A stretch of DNA of 64,000 nt from an uncultured Ectothiorhodospiraceae bacterium (GCA_945787715.1 CALZJE010000012.1:1-64000), one strand, 5' to 3'; shown: positions 27,721-37,728, counted from the stretch's first letter. Numbers and translations: made by a program. The notes: generated by a model not told the origin, from the letters alone.

Positions 27721-29070
27721 ATGTCAAATCATTATGACTTAATTGCCATTGGCGGCGGAAGTGGTGGATTATCCGTCGCAGAAAAAGCCGCAAGTTATGG
27801 AAAAAAGTGTGCAGTAATTGAACCAGATCGGCTTGGCGGTACCTGTGTCAACCGCGGTTGTGTTCCCAAGAAAGTCATGTGGAATGCAGCAAACCTTAAT
27901 CAGGCGATCAAGTTATCCAGTTCATATGGATTCGAAGTAGTGCAAAAAGGATTCAACTGGAAAACTCTGGTTGAATCACGAGAAAATTATATTCATGGAA
28001 TCAACAACTGGTATACAAACTATCTCAAAGACTCAAACATTGAACACATTCAAGGCTACGCAAAGTTTGTTAATGACAAAACGGTTGAAGTGAATGGAAT
28101 CCATTACACAGCAGATCATATTGCAATTAGCACTGGCGGAGTACCCACTGTACCAGACGTAGAGGGTGCAGAGCACGGCATAACGTCCGACGGTTTTTTT
28201 GAACTTCAAGAACAACCAAAACGTATTGTCATCGTTGGCGCTGGTTATATTGCGGTAGAAATCGCAGGAGTTTTGAATGCATTAGGGAGTGAAGTCACTC
28301 TACTGTTGCGTCGACAGCAAATACTCGGTCGCTTTGATTCATTAATGCGCGACACATTAACAGAAGAGATGATCAACAACGGCATAAACATATTGCCCTG
28401 TATGAACCTTTCATTGATCACCAAAAACGACGAAGGTAAATTAACATTAACGGGCAATACTGGATTTGAAGTATCCGATGTGGATGCATTAGTTTGGGCG
28501 ATTGGTCGCCGCCCATTGACTGAGCAACTAAATCTAACTGCTATTGGACTGAAAACGGATAAATACGGATTCTTGCCTTGTGACGAATTTCAAAACACTA
28601 GCCAAGCAGGAATCTATGCCTTGGGAGACATTACTGGTCGCGCAGCATTAACACCTGTGGCCGTTGCTGCAGGTAGACGACTAGCTGATCGGTTGTTTAG
28701 CGACCAAACCGATCGTAAACTCAATTACAACAATATCCCTTCCGTCGTTTTTAGCCATCCTCCAATTGCAACTATCGGGCTAACGGAAGACGAAGCACGA
28801 AAAATACACGGTGATGCTGTAAAGGTTTATCAAACACGGTTTACACCTATGCTTTTCAGTATTGGTGAGCAAGAGGAGAAAACCGCCATGAAACTGGTTA
28901 CAATAGGCGTTCAAGAAAAGATTATTGGTTGCCATATCATCGGCCATGCTGCTGATGAAATGCTTCAAGGATTTGCGGTCGCCATCCGTATGGGTGCCAC
29001 CAAGAAAGACTTTGACGACACTGTGGCAATCCACCCGACTAGTGGTGAAGAACTTGTTACCATGCGGTAA
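27721..29070 (+). CDS. gor: Glutathione-disulfide reductase
   Basis: NADPH-dependent flavoenzyme that keeps glutathione reduced. FAD motif [10 protein letters not shown] (11-20), redox-active pair C42/C47 in [16 protein letters not shown](P) motif [14 protein letters not shown], and the C-terminal HPTSGEE active-site histidine/glutamate. Length of 449 aa is normal, and the VNRGCVPKK form favours glutathione reductase over dihydrolipoamide dehydrogenase. It is followed 25 bases later by a gamma-carbonic-anhydrase gene and then dinB on the same strand, possibly one transcript. Confidence 0.96.
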   Translation: MSNHYDLIAIGGGSGGLSVAEKAASYGKKCAVIEPDRLGGTCVNRGCVPKKVMWNAANLNQAIKLSSSYGFEVVQKGFNWKTLVESRENYIHGINNWYTNYLKDSNIEHIQGYAKFVNDKTVEVNGIHYTADHIAISTGGVPTVPDVEGAEHGITSDGFFELQEQPKRIVIVGAGYIAVEIAGVLNALGSEVTLLLRRQQILGRFDSLMRDTLTEEMINNGINILPCMNLSLITKNDEGKLTLTGNTGFEVSDVDALVWAIGRRPLTEQLNLTAIGLKTDKYGFLPCDEFQNTSQAGIYALGDITGRAALTPVAVAAGRRLADRLFSDQTDRKLNYNNIPSVVFSHPPIATIGLTEDEARKIHGDAVKVYQTRFTPMLFSIGEQEEKTAMKLVTIGVQEKIIGCHIIGHAADEMLQGFAVAIRMGATKKDFDDTVAIHPTSGEELVTMR

Positions 29071-29095
29071 CACTCACATGTAATGAGGAACAACA

Positions 29096-29626
29096 ATGAG
29101 TATAAGAGCGTTCAAAGGCATCTCACCGAAAATTGACAAGAGTGCATATATTGACGAAGATTGTTCGATAATTGGTGATGTAATAATTGGCAAAGATTCC
29201 TCAGTATGGCCAATGACGGCCATTCGTGGCGATGTTCACAAAATCACAATCGGTGATAGAACTAATATTCAAGATGGCTCTATTCTTCATGTCACTGCTG
29301 ACAATGAATTTAATCCGGGCGGTGCTCCTTTAACAATTGGCGATGATGTCACGGTTGGTCACGGCGCAATCCTACATGCCTGTACGGTCGGCAATTTTTG
29401 TTTAATCGGGATGGGAGCAACCGTACTTGATCGCGCAGTTATTGAAGATGGTGCGATGGTCGCTGCAGGTAGCCTAGTTTCCCCCGGGAAAGTATTGGAA
29501 AGCGGATATCTATGGTTAGGCAGTCCGGTTCGTCGTGCTCGCGCACTGACTGAAGAAGAAAAAAACTATCTGCGCTTTTCCTCCAAACATTACGTACATT
29601 TAAAAAATGAGTACATGGAAGGCTGA
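29096..29626 (+). CDS. Gamma-class carbonic anhydrase family protein (YrdA-like)
   Basis: Left-handed beta-helix protein of 176 aa built from hexapeptide repeats (IIGDVIIGKDSSVWPMTAIRG, VTVGHGAILHACTVGNFCLIG). Zinc-ligand histidines are expected at the H of LHVTADN and at VGHGAILH. Such proteins form trimers; many lack detectable carbonic anhydrase activity and their role is uncertain. A GAGGAACAACA ribosome site precedes the ATG. The last 20 bases overlap the start of dinB. Confidence 0.92.
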   Translation: MSIRAFKGISPKIDKSAYIDEDCSIIGDVIIGKDSSVWPMTAIRGDVHKITIGDRTNIQDGSILHVTADNEFNPGGAPLTIGDDVTVGHGAILHACTVGNFCLIGMGATVLDRAVIEDGAMVAAGSLVSPGKVLESGYLWLGSPVRRARALTEEEKNYLRFSSKHYVHLKNEYMEG

Positions 29627-30722
29627 TATAGACTCGTCAAACAGACAAAGAAAAATTATTCATATCGATATGGACTGTTTCTATGCAGCCATTGAAGTAC
29701 GTGACAATCCAGATTTAAAAAGCAAGCCCGTCGCAGTTGGCGGGCAAGCTAATACCCGCGGCGTTCTCTGCACCTGCAACTACGAAGCACGTAAATATGG
29801 TATACACTCAGCAATGCCATCGTCCCATGCTGCTCGATTATGCCCCGACCTCATTATTGTCCCCGTTAACTTTGACAAGTATCATAAAGCTTCTAAAGCG
29901 ATTCATGAAATTTTTCACCATTATTCGGATTTAGTTGAACCGTTATCGCTGGATGAAGCCTATCTGGATGTCAGTGATTCAAAACTACATTCCGGAAGTG
30001 CGACATTGATTGCGGAAGAGATTCGACAAAAGATTTTTGAATCCCAAAAAATCACAGCATCTGCAGGTATAGCTCCCAACAAAATGCTGGCAAAAATTGC
30101 CAGCGACTGGGAAAAACCAAACGGACAGTACGTCATCACGCCCGATAAAGTCGCAGACTTCATGACAACTCTACCCGTTAAAAAACTCTTTGGGGTTGGA
30201 AAAGTGACAGCAGAAAAGCTTCATCAACACAACATCCATACCTGCGGTGATGTTCAAAACCGTTCGCATACAGAGTTAATCAAACTATTTGGTAGCTACG
30301 GTAATCAAATCCAGCAAATGGCTCACGGAATTGATAATCGAAATGTTACTACCGAAAGAACGAAAAAATCACTCAGCGTAGAAAACACCTTTCAAAACGA
30401 TTTCTTACCCGAGCAAATACCTGCGCACTTACTTAATGATCTATTTGACGAACTCAAATTGAGGCTGAGCAAAAGCGGAAAAAAAGAAGCTGAAATAAAA
30501 ACTGTTTTTATAAAAATAAAATTTAGCGATTTCACTAGCACAACGGCCCAATCACCTTGCAGCCGGTTTTCAGCTATACCATTTAAGCAACTTTTTACCA
30601 TCCGCAGCCAGAAAGAAAAAAAGCCAATCAGATTGATCGGCTTTGGGGTACATTTCAAAGAAAATAATATCAAAAATGGCGGTGCACAGTTGAGCTTTGA
30701 TTTTTCTTTGAAAGAGAATTAA
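29607..30722 (+). CDS. dinB: DNA polymerase IV
   Basis: Y-family translesion polymerase of 371 aa. Catalytic motifs IIHIDMDCFYAAIEVRDNP (Mg-binding Asp; Phe steric gate) and PLSLDEAYLDVS are intact, with the thumb helix-hairpin-helix (LFGVGKVTAEKLHQHNI) and the little-finger domain following. The ATG at 29607 overlaps the upstream gene by 20 bases; a start further in would trim residues just before the conserved IIHIDMDCF, so this start is reasonable. A beta-clamp-binding QLSFDF-type motif is visible at the C-terminus (AQLSFDFSL). No SOS box seen. Confidence 0.95.
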   Translation: MSTWKADIDSSNRQRKIIHIDMDCFYAAIEVRDNPDLKSKPVAVGGQANTRGVLCTCNYEARKYGIHSAMPSSHAARLCPDLIIVPVNFDKYHKASKAIHEIFHHYSDLVEPLSLDEAYLDVSDSKLHSGSATLIAEEIRQKIFESQKITASAGIAPNKMLAKIASDWEKPNGQYVITPDKVADFMTTLPVKKLFGVGKVTAEKLHQHNIHTCGDVQNRSHTELIKLFGSYGNQIQQMAHGIDNRNVTTERTKKSLSVENTFQNDFLPEQIPAHLLNDLFDELKLRLSKSGKKEAEIKTVFIKIKFSDFTSTTAQSPCSRFSAIPFKQLFTIRSQKEKKPIRLIGFGVHFKENNIKNGGAQLSFDFSLKEN

Positions 30723-30843
30723 GCTAAACATTCGGTAGCTAACGTAGCACCAATATTTGCTAGCCAACACAATGACCCGGCTACTTAGCAATCTGTTAAT
30801 CTGATTTTCTAGGATAATCCCAAAAAAATCTATCAATTCCATT

Positions 30844-31073
30844 TTAAGATGAGGTATACGCTAAAACAATATGTTTTTGCTTTTGCGCTTGTTTAATTCG
30901 TTTTACCTGGTTGCCCACCTTTTTCACCAGATTTTCATCATATTGCGGTTTCATGACAGCGACTCCCACTGGCCAACTTTCCATAGCCGTTTAAACATTT
31001 CATCTTCCATGCCGCGTAAACTTTTGTAGAACAAAACTGGTCATGGCGTTTTCTCTTGCATGGAACCACGCAT
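30844..31073 (-). pseudogene. Possible decayed gene remnant(s)
   Basis: Minus-strand translation gives a short reading frame MRGSMQEKTP, an in-frame TGA, then PVLFYKSLRGMEDEMFKRLWKVGQ. Its terminal TGA overlaps the ATG of a 36-codon ORF (MKPQYDENLVKKVGNQVKRI), ending at 30844. The ATGA overlap, charged helical composition and lack of any full-length frame suggest a once functional pair or one interrupted gene. I cannot name the family. It could also be chance coding-like sequence. Confidence 0.3.
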
Positions 31074-31101
31074 ATAACATTGATCTATAGTTTAGAAATT
31101 T

Positions 31102-31308
31102 TTAGTCAGTTATTGCATCAACTATTCTCTTTGATTGCGCTCGAGAGCTATAAATAGTGACCTTCGCCGCTTCTGCTGAAATTTCATCTATTAATTCCAA
31201 ATCTTCATTAAATCGATTTTTCGCATAGGGAATATTTAAGGCGGCATCAACGACCACATTAGAATTCATTGCACTCAGCGTTAACATTAATGAGCTATGT
31301 GACCTCAT
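31102..31308 (-). CDS. Short hypothetical ORF or gene fragment (68 aa)
   Basis: Minus-strand ORF with product MRSHSSLMLTLSAMNSNVVV... ending in AKVTIYSSRAQSKRIVDAITD. The C-terminal half looks like genuine protein (amphipathic, no low complexity), but no ribosome site of note precedes the ATG, and the frame is closed by a TGA only nine codons upstream. It lies in the decayed-looking stretch downstream of the HAD gene. It may be the 3' fragment of a lost gene. No family recognised. Confidence 0.3.
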   Translation of the reverse strand: MRSHSSLMLTLSAMNSNVVVDAALNIPYAKNRFNEDLELIDEISAEAAKVTIYSSRAQSKRIVDAITD

Positions 31309-31377
31309 ACCATCCAGTCTACATGAAGTCTGTCAGATTATGGTGTGCTGAACCAATTTGCCCCCCCAGCAGCAATC

Positions 31378-32061
31378 TCAGCATATTTCATCACATAGAT
31401 CTAATAAGCTTGGAAAGCAACCTACAGCTTGGGCGTCGACCGCCCCACCGACCAGAATACAGTCTATACCCGCTGTTTTAGCACCGCCAAGATCTCTTCT
31501 CACAGAATCACCAATCACTAAACACTCTTCATTATTCAAATTCAGTTGATTCACAACAAGCTCAAACGGCTTAGGCGAAGGTTTAATCATTCCGTGATCT
31601 GATGAAAATGATGATGCGGAAAATAACTCATCTATTCCTGATGTTTTAAAAGTATCCACCCACGCTTTTTTTGGAGACCAGATATCTATAACAGCAGACA
31701 AAATAAAAGATTCCCTCAGTTTAAAAAGTGCTTCAACATACTCCCGAGGAATATGACCTAGCTCATGGAATGAAAACGTGTCAATTATCTTTTGGATTTC
31801 AACTGTGGCGAGCTTTCGCTCAGTGACTTCTACTATTGCTTCTTCTACAGAAGGAAAATCATGTCGGTATTTTTCATCGAGATATCTTTCGTCCAAATAT
31901 CCATACACCGAATAAATAATTTTAGTCAGCTCACTCGAAGATAACGTTCCTCCAATATTTTCATAATAAATGGAAAAATCTTCACTTTGACCAAACCTGT
32001 CTTCTCCAAACATAAATGTGCTATTCATATCCAGTAGAAGAGCTTTCTTTCCCGCAAACAT
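31378..32061 (-). CDS. HAD-superfamily hydrolase-like protein
   Basis: 227-aa haloacid-dehalogenase fold protein. Motif I is LLLDMNSTFMFG (D11 as nucleophile), then a helical cap domain, motif II/III region MIKPSPKPFELV with the conserved lysine, and motif IV VIGDSVRRDLGGAKTAGI. The acid/base Asp normally two residues after the nucleophile is Asn13 here, which is unusual for a phosphatase. A GGAATTACTTATG-type ribosome site precedes the start. Substrate unknown; neighbours offer no hint. Confidence 0.82.
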   Translation of the reverse strand: MFAGKKALLLDMNSTFMFGEDRFGQSEDFSIYYENIGGTLSSSELTKIIYSVYGYLDERYLDEKYRHDFPSVEEAIVEVTERKLATVEIQKIIDTFSFHELGHIPREYVEALFKLRESFILSAVIDIWSPKKAWVDTFKTSGIDELFSASSFSSDHGMIKPSPKPFELVVNQLNLNNEECLVIGDSVRRDLGGAKTAGIDCILVGGAVDAQAVGCFPSLLDLCDEIC

Positions 32062-32584
32062 AAGTAATTCCTCTTATTCTAACTAAGGGTTTACACCAGA
32101 GTATTACCGCAAAAAAATTCAGTTAATCGATTTTCACGTGAATTCTAATAACAAGAGCGGCTCCCAGGTTCTTTCTGTGTCAGTCGTATAATAGTTTATC
32201 TCTATCTATTTGTAACTTACCTCTAACCGTGCGCATTGATTCTTCAATTACAATATTTACTTCTTCAAATACTAGGTATGGATGATCATTATCGAGACAG
32301 ACGGATTAATTCGCTAACTTTCATTGCCTGCTTGCTTGAGCTATAATTTAAAACCGTGACAATAGTTTTTTACGGTGATGAAACTGCAGCATGTGGTTTG
32401 ATTGCCAACTTAGAAGTTTAAGGAATATCAGCATTTTTCCGATACAGTTATCATTCAAAAAATAAGTCACTAGCACCTCAAACACTATACACACACAACT
32501 ATTTAGGATTCGAGGCACTAGGTATAAAATAACAAAAAAAGCAATCAACTTAATCTGGCCAAAAATTTTATAAATTAATTTATT
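32062..32584. other. Divergent intergenic region before sulfotransferase
   Basis: About 520 AT-rich bases between the HAD gene (minus) and the sulfotransferase gene (plus). The 66-codon minus ORF at 32348-32548 is hydrophobic and cysteine-rich without a ribosome site and is judged random. No repeats or hairpins recognised. Confidence 0.4.
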
Positions 32585-33451
32585 ATGACTTCAAATTCCG
32601 ACCAAACCATCGATCCAAAATGGGGTGAAATTTCCCCCATGCACGATCCTCGCATTCTTGCCAATTTTAAAGCCAGAAAAACTGACATCTTGATTACCAC
32701 GGCTCCAAAAGCTGGTACAACTTGGATGCAACAAATATTACATCAGTTAAAAACTGGTGGCGATGTTAACTTTGATTCGATTGATAACGTGATCCCCTGG
32801 TTGGAAATACAAAGAAAAGGAAAACATTGGTCAGAAATTATAGCGTATTTTGATACAATCAAAAATCCACGGATTTTTAAAACTCACTGCACATATCAAC
32901 AAACACCTGGCGTCGATTTCGCGAAAATTATATTAAGCTCTCGCGATCCCCGAGATGCTTGCATTAGCTTTTACCATCATACAATGAACTTGACAGAAAA
33001 TGCTTGCCAGATGGCAGATATAAAAAGCCCAAAAGACTTTGATGAATATTTTAGAAGCTGGATGGAATTTGGTACGTGGTATCGAAATATCTCCAGTTGG
33101 TGGCCTCATATCAACAAGCAAAATATTCTCTGGTTACGATATGAAGATATGAAAGCTGATTTGGAAAAATCTATCGATCAAATACTGGATTTCCTCGATT
33201 GGAAATTAGATGATACCGGTAGACCTAAAGTTTTAGAATACTGCTCATTTCAGTGGATGAAAGCTAACAGCGATAAATTTACACATCGTGACGAAAATGG
33301 CAGATTATTATTTACCCCCGGAAGTTTTATCCGTAAAGGTTCGGTTGGAGATTACAGAAGCTTGATGTCTAAATCTCAGGAGAAACAAATTTTAGATCGC
33401 GCTTATAAAATACTAGAACCTGAGTGCTTGAAATTTTTAGGCCTGGTTTAA
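32585..33451 (+). CDS. PAPS-dependent sulfotransferase
   Basis: Cytosolic-type sulfotransferase of 288 aa that transfers a sulfuryl group from PAPS to a hydroxyl or amine. The 5'-phosphosulfate loop is TTAPKAGTTWMQ (38-49), the catalytic histidine lies in IFKTHCTYQ (H101), the 3'-phosphate site includes LSSRDPRDACISFYHH, and the C-terminal RKGSVGDYRS matches the RKGxxGDWK signature. This is the SULT1-like family, common in animals and scattered in marine bacteria. Acceptor unknown. It stands alone between two long gaps, so transfer is possible but unproven. Confidence 0.92.
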   Translation: MTSNSDQTIDPKWGEISPMHDPRILANFKARKTDILITTAPKAGTTWMQQILHQLKTGGDVNFDSIDNVIPWLEIQRKGKHWSEIIAYFDTIKNPRIFKTHCTYQQTPGVDFAKIILSSRDPRDACISFYHHTMNLTENACQMADIKSPKDFDEYFRSWMEFGTWYRNISSWWPHINKQNILWLRYEDMKADLEKSIDQILDFLDWKLDDTGRPKVLEYCSFQWMKANSDKFTHRDENGRLLFTPGSFIRKGSVGDYRSLMSKSQEKQILDRAYKILEPECLKFLGLV

Positions 33452-33838
33452 GAGGCTATCGGATATCGGACTAATCCAACAACATTAACTTATTAAAAAA
33501 CACATCAAAATCATGGAATATTTGGCAATGTAACATACAGCTACAACATATTTCTATTCAATATTTGTTTCAAATTTGCAAGAGGTGTAAACAAGACACT
33601 CTTCTCTACTGAATATGTTTCGCAGTAGCAAAAAAAATTTATCTGCAATCGCACACTCCGACTTCTCTTCAGCTCGAATTTCGTAAAAATCATTCAATAT
33701 TTCCAGCACAGAGACCGATTGATACCACAGAGCGCAAATTACAGTGACGCACAGAACCTGAAACTGATTGTGCCCACTAAAACCCTCGACTCAATCCGGT
33801 ATTGGGCAACTTTGATAATAATTAAGAATATATAAACC
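33452..33838. other. Intergenic region before the PAS-GGDEF-EAL gene
   Basis: About 385 bases without a credible ORF, the longest frame with an ATG encoding only about 23 residues. It presumably holds the promoter of the downstream gene. Nothing else recognised. Confidence 0.4.
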
Positions 33839-35863
33839 ATGGATTACATTTCGAATAGGGACCTGGGCAATTGCCTTGATCATCTTAAGGATATGATGGT
33901 ATGGATTGGTTCTGACGGGCATTTATTACATGCCAATGCTTCAGCATTAACCTTTTACGGCTATAACCTTGAATCATTTACACAACTCACTGTCCACGAC
34001 ATTGATACCCATTTTCCCAGCACAAGTTGGCCCCAACATTGGGAAGCTTTAAAACGCAGTAAAACTTTAACTATAACGGTGCAACATCGCGAAAAGTCTG
34101 GCCTTTACTACCCCGTCGAGATAGTCGACAGTTACCAGAACATTGATGGTAATGAATTTTCCATCTGTGTCATACGCACAGTAGATCATCGAGAAGATCG
34201 GGCTCAGCGTGTACAGCTTATGGAATTCTCCGTCGATCAAATGATGGACTCTGCTTTGTGGATTGATAAAGATGCATCCATCATTTTCGCCAACGATGCG
34301 ACCTGCCGCAATCTGGGTTACGCCCATGACGAACTGATCAATATGACTATCTATGATATTGATCCTGCTCAAACAAAGGAGAGCTGGCCCCAAAAATGGG
34401 AAGAACTTCGAAAAAATCAAACGATCACCTTTGAGGCTGAGCATCGTAGAAAAGATGGTCACATGATACCAGTCGAAGTCAATATCAATTTTGTTCAGAT
34501 CTATGATCAGGAAATTAACTGCGCCTTTGTTCGGGATATAACTGAACGTAAGTTACACGAGGCCCAATTAATCCACCTTGCAACCCACGACGCCCTAACC
34601 GGGCTGCCCAATCGTAATCTCCTCACTGAAAGGGTCAATCATGCTATTTTGCATGCTAAACGGAATAATAATTATACCGCCGTCATGTTGCTTGATCTGG
34701 ATAAGTTTAAATATGTGAACGACAACATCGGGCATGATGCGGGAGATGCAATGCTTAAAGAATTATCGGCCCGCATGAAATCCATTTTACGCGCTACAGA
34801 CACAGTGGCTCGTCTTGGTGGTGATGAATTCGTAATCTTGCTTGATTCTATCAAACAGCCGAAGGATAGTGCATTGGTGGGTCAAAAGCTGATACAAGAA
34901 ATTAGGAAGCCAATCGCCTTTGATGCTCAAGTCCTACAGCCGGGTGCAAGTGTAGGTATCGCTATCTTCCCTTTGGATGGTGAAGATGCATTCACTTTAT
35001 TAAAAAGTGCCGATGTTGCGATGTATCAAGCCAAGCTGGAAGGTGGTAATGTATTTCAGTTCTACGAACGCGAAATGGGTGAACGCATTTCAAAACATCT
35101 TGCCGTGGTCACTGGCTTGCAGCAAGCCTTGAAAGAAAAACAGTTCGTATTGTATTACCAGCCGATTTTTGATTTTAAGACGAAACAGCTCGTGGGCGCG
35201 GAAGCGCTGTTGCGCTGGCAAGATCCAGCCCGAGGATTGATCCCACCCTTTGAGTTTATTCCGGTGGCGGAAGAATCAGGGCTTATTGTGCCTATGGGTA
35301 CATGGGTAATTGAGGAGACCTGTCGCCAGAACAGCGAGTGGATGAAAAATGGTCTGAATATCGTGCCAATTTCGGCGAATTTATCAGCGTGTCAACTACG
35401 CACTAATGACATTATTGATATAGTTATAAAATCGCTAGCAAAAAATAATCTGCCTGCTAAATTTATTAGCCTGGAGCTCACCGAAAGCATGGTCATGGAG
35501 GATCCGGAAGCGGTTATTGATATCTTAAATCAGATTCGAAAACTGGGAGTGACTATTGCTATAGACGATTTTGGTACGGGTTACTCCAGTCTTAGCTATT
35601 TGCAACAGTTCCCTATTGACGTGATCAAAATTGACCGTGCCTTTGTTAAAGATATCAGTGGTGACGAAGAAGATGCGATTATTGCAAACGCTATTGTCTC
35701 TCTAGCGCATGGCTTGGGTTTCAATGTACTAGCCGAAGGTGTCGAGAACAGCACTCAAGATGACTATCTACGAGATCAGGGCTGTGATTTGGTGCAAGGT
35801 TTTTTTTATAGCAAACCTATCCCTGCTAAAGAATTTGAACAGATTTTACGTCAGCAGAAATAA
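33839..35863 (+). CDS. PAS-PAS-GGDEF-EAL cyclic-di-GMP signalling protein
   Basis: 674-aa cytoplasmic protein with no membrane helices. Two PAS domains come first, at about 10-120 and 130-240, and look like tandem duplicates: each contains the phrase pattern HDID/YDID followed by SWPQHWE or SWPQKWE. A GGDEF domain follows with RLGGDEFVILLD (about residues 322-333), then an EAL domain with GAEALLRWQDP and DDFGTGYSSLSYL. The GGDEF and EAL motifs both look intact, so it could make and/or degrade c-di-GMP under control of a PAS-bound signal. Which activity dominates is not readable. It stands alone. Confidence 0.94.
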   Translation: MDYISNRDLGNCLDHLKDMMVWIGSDGHLLHANASALTFYGYNLESFTQLTVHDIDTHFPSTSWPQHWEALKRSKTLTITVQHREKSGLYYPVEIVDSYQNIDGNEFSICVIRTVDHREDRAQRVQLMEFSVDQMMDSALWIDKDASIIFANDATCRNLGYAHDELINMTIYDIDPAQTKESWPQKWEELRKNQTITFEAEHRRKDGHMIPVEVNINFVQIYDQEINCAFVRDITERKLHEAQLIHLATHDALTGLPNRNLLTERVNHAILHAKRNNNYTAVMLLDLDKFKYVNDNIGHDAGDAMLKELSARMKSILRATDTVARLGGDEFVILLDSIKQPKDSALVGQKLIQEIRKPIAFDAQVLQPGASVGIAIFPLDGEDAFTLLKSADVAMYQAKLEGGNVFQFYEREMGERISKHLAVVTGLQQALKEKQFVLYYQPIFDFKTKQLVGAEALLRWQDPARGLIPPFEFIPVAEESGLIVPMGTWVIEETCRQNSEWMKNGLNIVPISANLSACQLRTNDIIDIVIKSLAKNNLPAKFISLELTESMVMEDPEAVIDILNQIRKLGVTIAIDDFGTGYSSLSYLQQFPIDVIKIDRAFVKDISGDEEDAIIANAIVSLAHGLGFNVLAEGVENSTQDDYLRDQGCDLVQGFFYSKPIPAKEFEQILRQQK

Positions 35864-35964
35864 CAACAAATCTTAATCTTCTTTGTTCGAGAATTGAATA
35901 CCAAAAAGAGGTATGTCGCATCATTCTACCCAGTTACAACAAAACACACTATTGAGAATCAATA

Positions 35965-36777
35965 ATGAATACAAATCAATCAACACTCAGACAACTTGAA
36001 GCAATCATTCCCGATGCTGCAAGTACTGAGCTACTCCCGCGCTTTCGTCAGATAGAACACCACTTCAAAGCCGATGGTAGCGTGGTCACCGAGGCAGATC
36101 ACGCTATGCAAAAGCAGTTGATGACAGAGTTACAAAAGCATTGGCCTACGATACCATTACTCGGCGAGGAGATGAGTGAAGCAGAACAGCAAGCATTGAT
36201 GGAGAAAAGCCAACAGGGATTATGGGTGCTCGACCCACTTGATGGCACTAGCAATTTTGCCGCAGGCATCCCCTGTTTTACTGTCTCTCTTGCATTTATG
36301 CGAGATGGTGAAATACAGCTCGGTCTGATCTACGATCCAATACGACAAGAATGTTTCAGCGCCATCGCTGGAAAAGGCGCTTGGCTGAATGGGGAACGAT
36401 TACAAGCTGCTGGGAGCGAATTACCATTGTCAAAATGCATTGCACAAATCGATTTCAAAAGACTGCCTCCAGAAATGGCCGCCAGTATCGCAAGCCATCC
36501 ACCTTATAGCTCACAACGCAGCTTTGGCTCCGGCGCTTTGGATTGGTGTTGGCTGGCAGCAGGCAGAGTTCACCTCTACCTTCACGGCAAACAGAAATTG
36601 TGGGACTACAGTGCCGGGCAATTGATACTGCGTGAAGCAGGCGGGCAATGCTGCACTCTGGAGGGTGATGTTGTATTTCAGGGCAAGCTGGAATCACGTT
36701 CAGTGCTAGCAGCATTGCAATCAAAACATTTTGTGGAATGGCGAGAGTATGTTCTGAAAAAAAATAGAAGGCATTGA
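35965..36777 (+). CDS. Inositol monophosphatase family protein
   Basis: Mg-dependent phosphatase fold, 270 aa. Metal ligands are E68 (LLGEEM), D90 and D93 in VLDPLDGTSNFAAGIPCFTVSL, and the late Asp in KLWDYSAGQLILREAGG. Family members hydrolyse inositol phosphate, PAP or sugar phosphates. A PAP phosphatase would make sense with the sulfotransferase 2.5 kb upstream, but that link is speculative. Its codon usage looks slightly more GC-rich than its neighbours by eye. Confidence 0.9.
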   Translation: MNTNQSTLRQLEAIIPDAASTELLPRFRQIEHHFKADGSVVTEADHAMQKQLMTELQKHWPTIPLLGEEMSEAEQQALMEKSQQGLWVLDPLDGTSNFAAGIPCFTVSLAFMRDGEIQLGLIYDPIRQECFSAIAGKGAWLNGERLQAAGSELPLSKCIAQIDFKRLPPEMAASIASHPPYSSQRSFGSGALDWCWLAAGRVHLYLHGKQKLWDYSAGQLILREAGGQCCTLEGDVVFQGKLESRSVLAALQSKHFVEWREYVLKKNRRH

Positions 36778-36825
36778 AACAAACAATACTATTTACGAAT
36801 TAATTCGATTTATAGAATGGCTTGA

Positions 36826-37728
36826 TCAATTATGATTTACTTGAAGTACCCGCTGCAAAGGCGCGAGAGTAATAACACATCGATAAAGAATAGTTTCATT
36901 ATCAAGCATGCCGTAACAATGATAGGTTTCCAGTTCATCACTATTCACCTGCTTTTCAACTAACATAATTAATGCATCATTACTTTTCAGCCTTGAATTG
37001 ATTTCCCGGTTAATACACATTTGTTGCGAAACATAAACCATAGGATTTTTTAAAAAATCGTGCCCCATATAAGTTGCGTGTTCCAAAAGCGCGCAGGAAA
37101 TTAGTGCCAAAGTAAAACTTTCAGGAAAACTAACCTTTCCTGCAAGTTCATCAAAATAAATCGATTGCTCTACCAAAGATCCAACCAGAAAATTTTTTCC
37201 GTTTGAGGTATTTAAAAACTTCCTTTTTAAAAAGTAATTGGTTCCTTCAACAAAGGTGCGATCTGTCACTTTCTTTAAATCTGGGAAATCGTGAAACGTT
37301 GCGGATTCAAGAATCAATGGTTTTTGAGCTTCACGTTTATATCCAATCATTGCCAAGCCGTTTTTATTTTTGATCAGAAAACGATTGCTCAACACCTTGT
37401 TTTCATTTTCTTTAAACTTACTCTTTTTTATTTCAAAATCAAATGGGTCATCTGCTTTAAGAACACTAGCAAAACTTAACTGATAGTAACTCTGCACTAG
37501 ATCCTCACGCTCAATAAGCGATTGTTCATCATTGTCTTGCCGATAGCTCATTAAACGGTCTGCTACAAAAGCCATCTGCTGAAAACCTAATACGATTGGT
37601 CCACCAAAAGGATTACCGGATATTTGTTTCCATCGGTGTTTATCATGAAATGGATTAAAGTCGTCAGTGGAATTTCTCGCGACATCAATATGTGTGAGAG
37701 AAAACCGATAATTATATGTATTTGTCAT
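36826..37728 (-). CDS. Hotdog-like protein of unknown function (DUF3581-like)
   Basis: 300-aa soluble protein. The N-terminal block RNSTDDFNPFHDKHRWKQIS and GNPFGGPIVLGFQQMAFVAD resembles the MaoC/hotdog dehydratase catalytic region (D-x-NP-x-H). A second half (FPESFTLALISCALLEHATY) may be a second hotdog. I recall this pattern from DUF3581 of gammaproteobacteria; the label is not certain. If MaoC-like chemistry holds, the substrate would be an acyl thioester. It is convergent with the inositol-monophosphatase gene and alone on its strand. Confidence 0.75.
   Translation of the reverse strand: MTNTYNYRFSLTHIDVARNSTDDFNPFHDKHRWKQISGNPFGGPIVLGFQQMAFVADRLMSYRQDNDEQSLIEREDLVQSYYQLSFASVLKADDPFDFEIKKSKFKENENKVLSNRFLIKNKNGLAMIGYKREAQKPLILESATFHDFPDLKKVTDRTFVEGTNYFLKRKFLNTSNGKNFLVGSLVEQSIYFDELAGKVSFPESFTLALISCALLEHATYMGHDFLKNPMVYVSQQMCINREINSRLKSNDALIMLVEKQVNSDELETYHCYGMLDNETILYRCVITLAPLQRVLQVNHN

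Noticed and set aside
34067-34462. 131-aa minus ORF inside the PAS-GGDEF-EAL gene
   Set aside because: Fully antisense to a well-conserved gene; no ribosome site or family resemblance.
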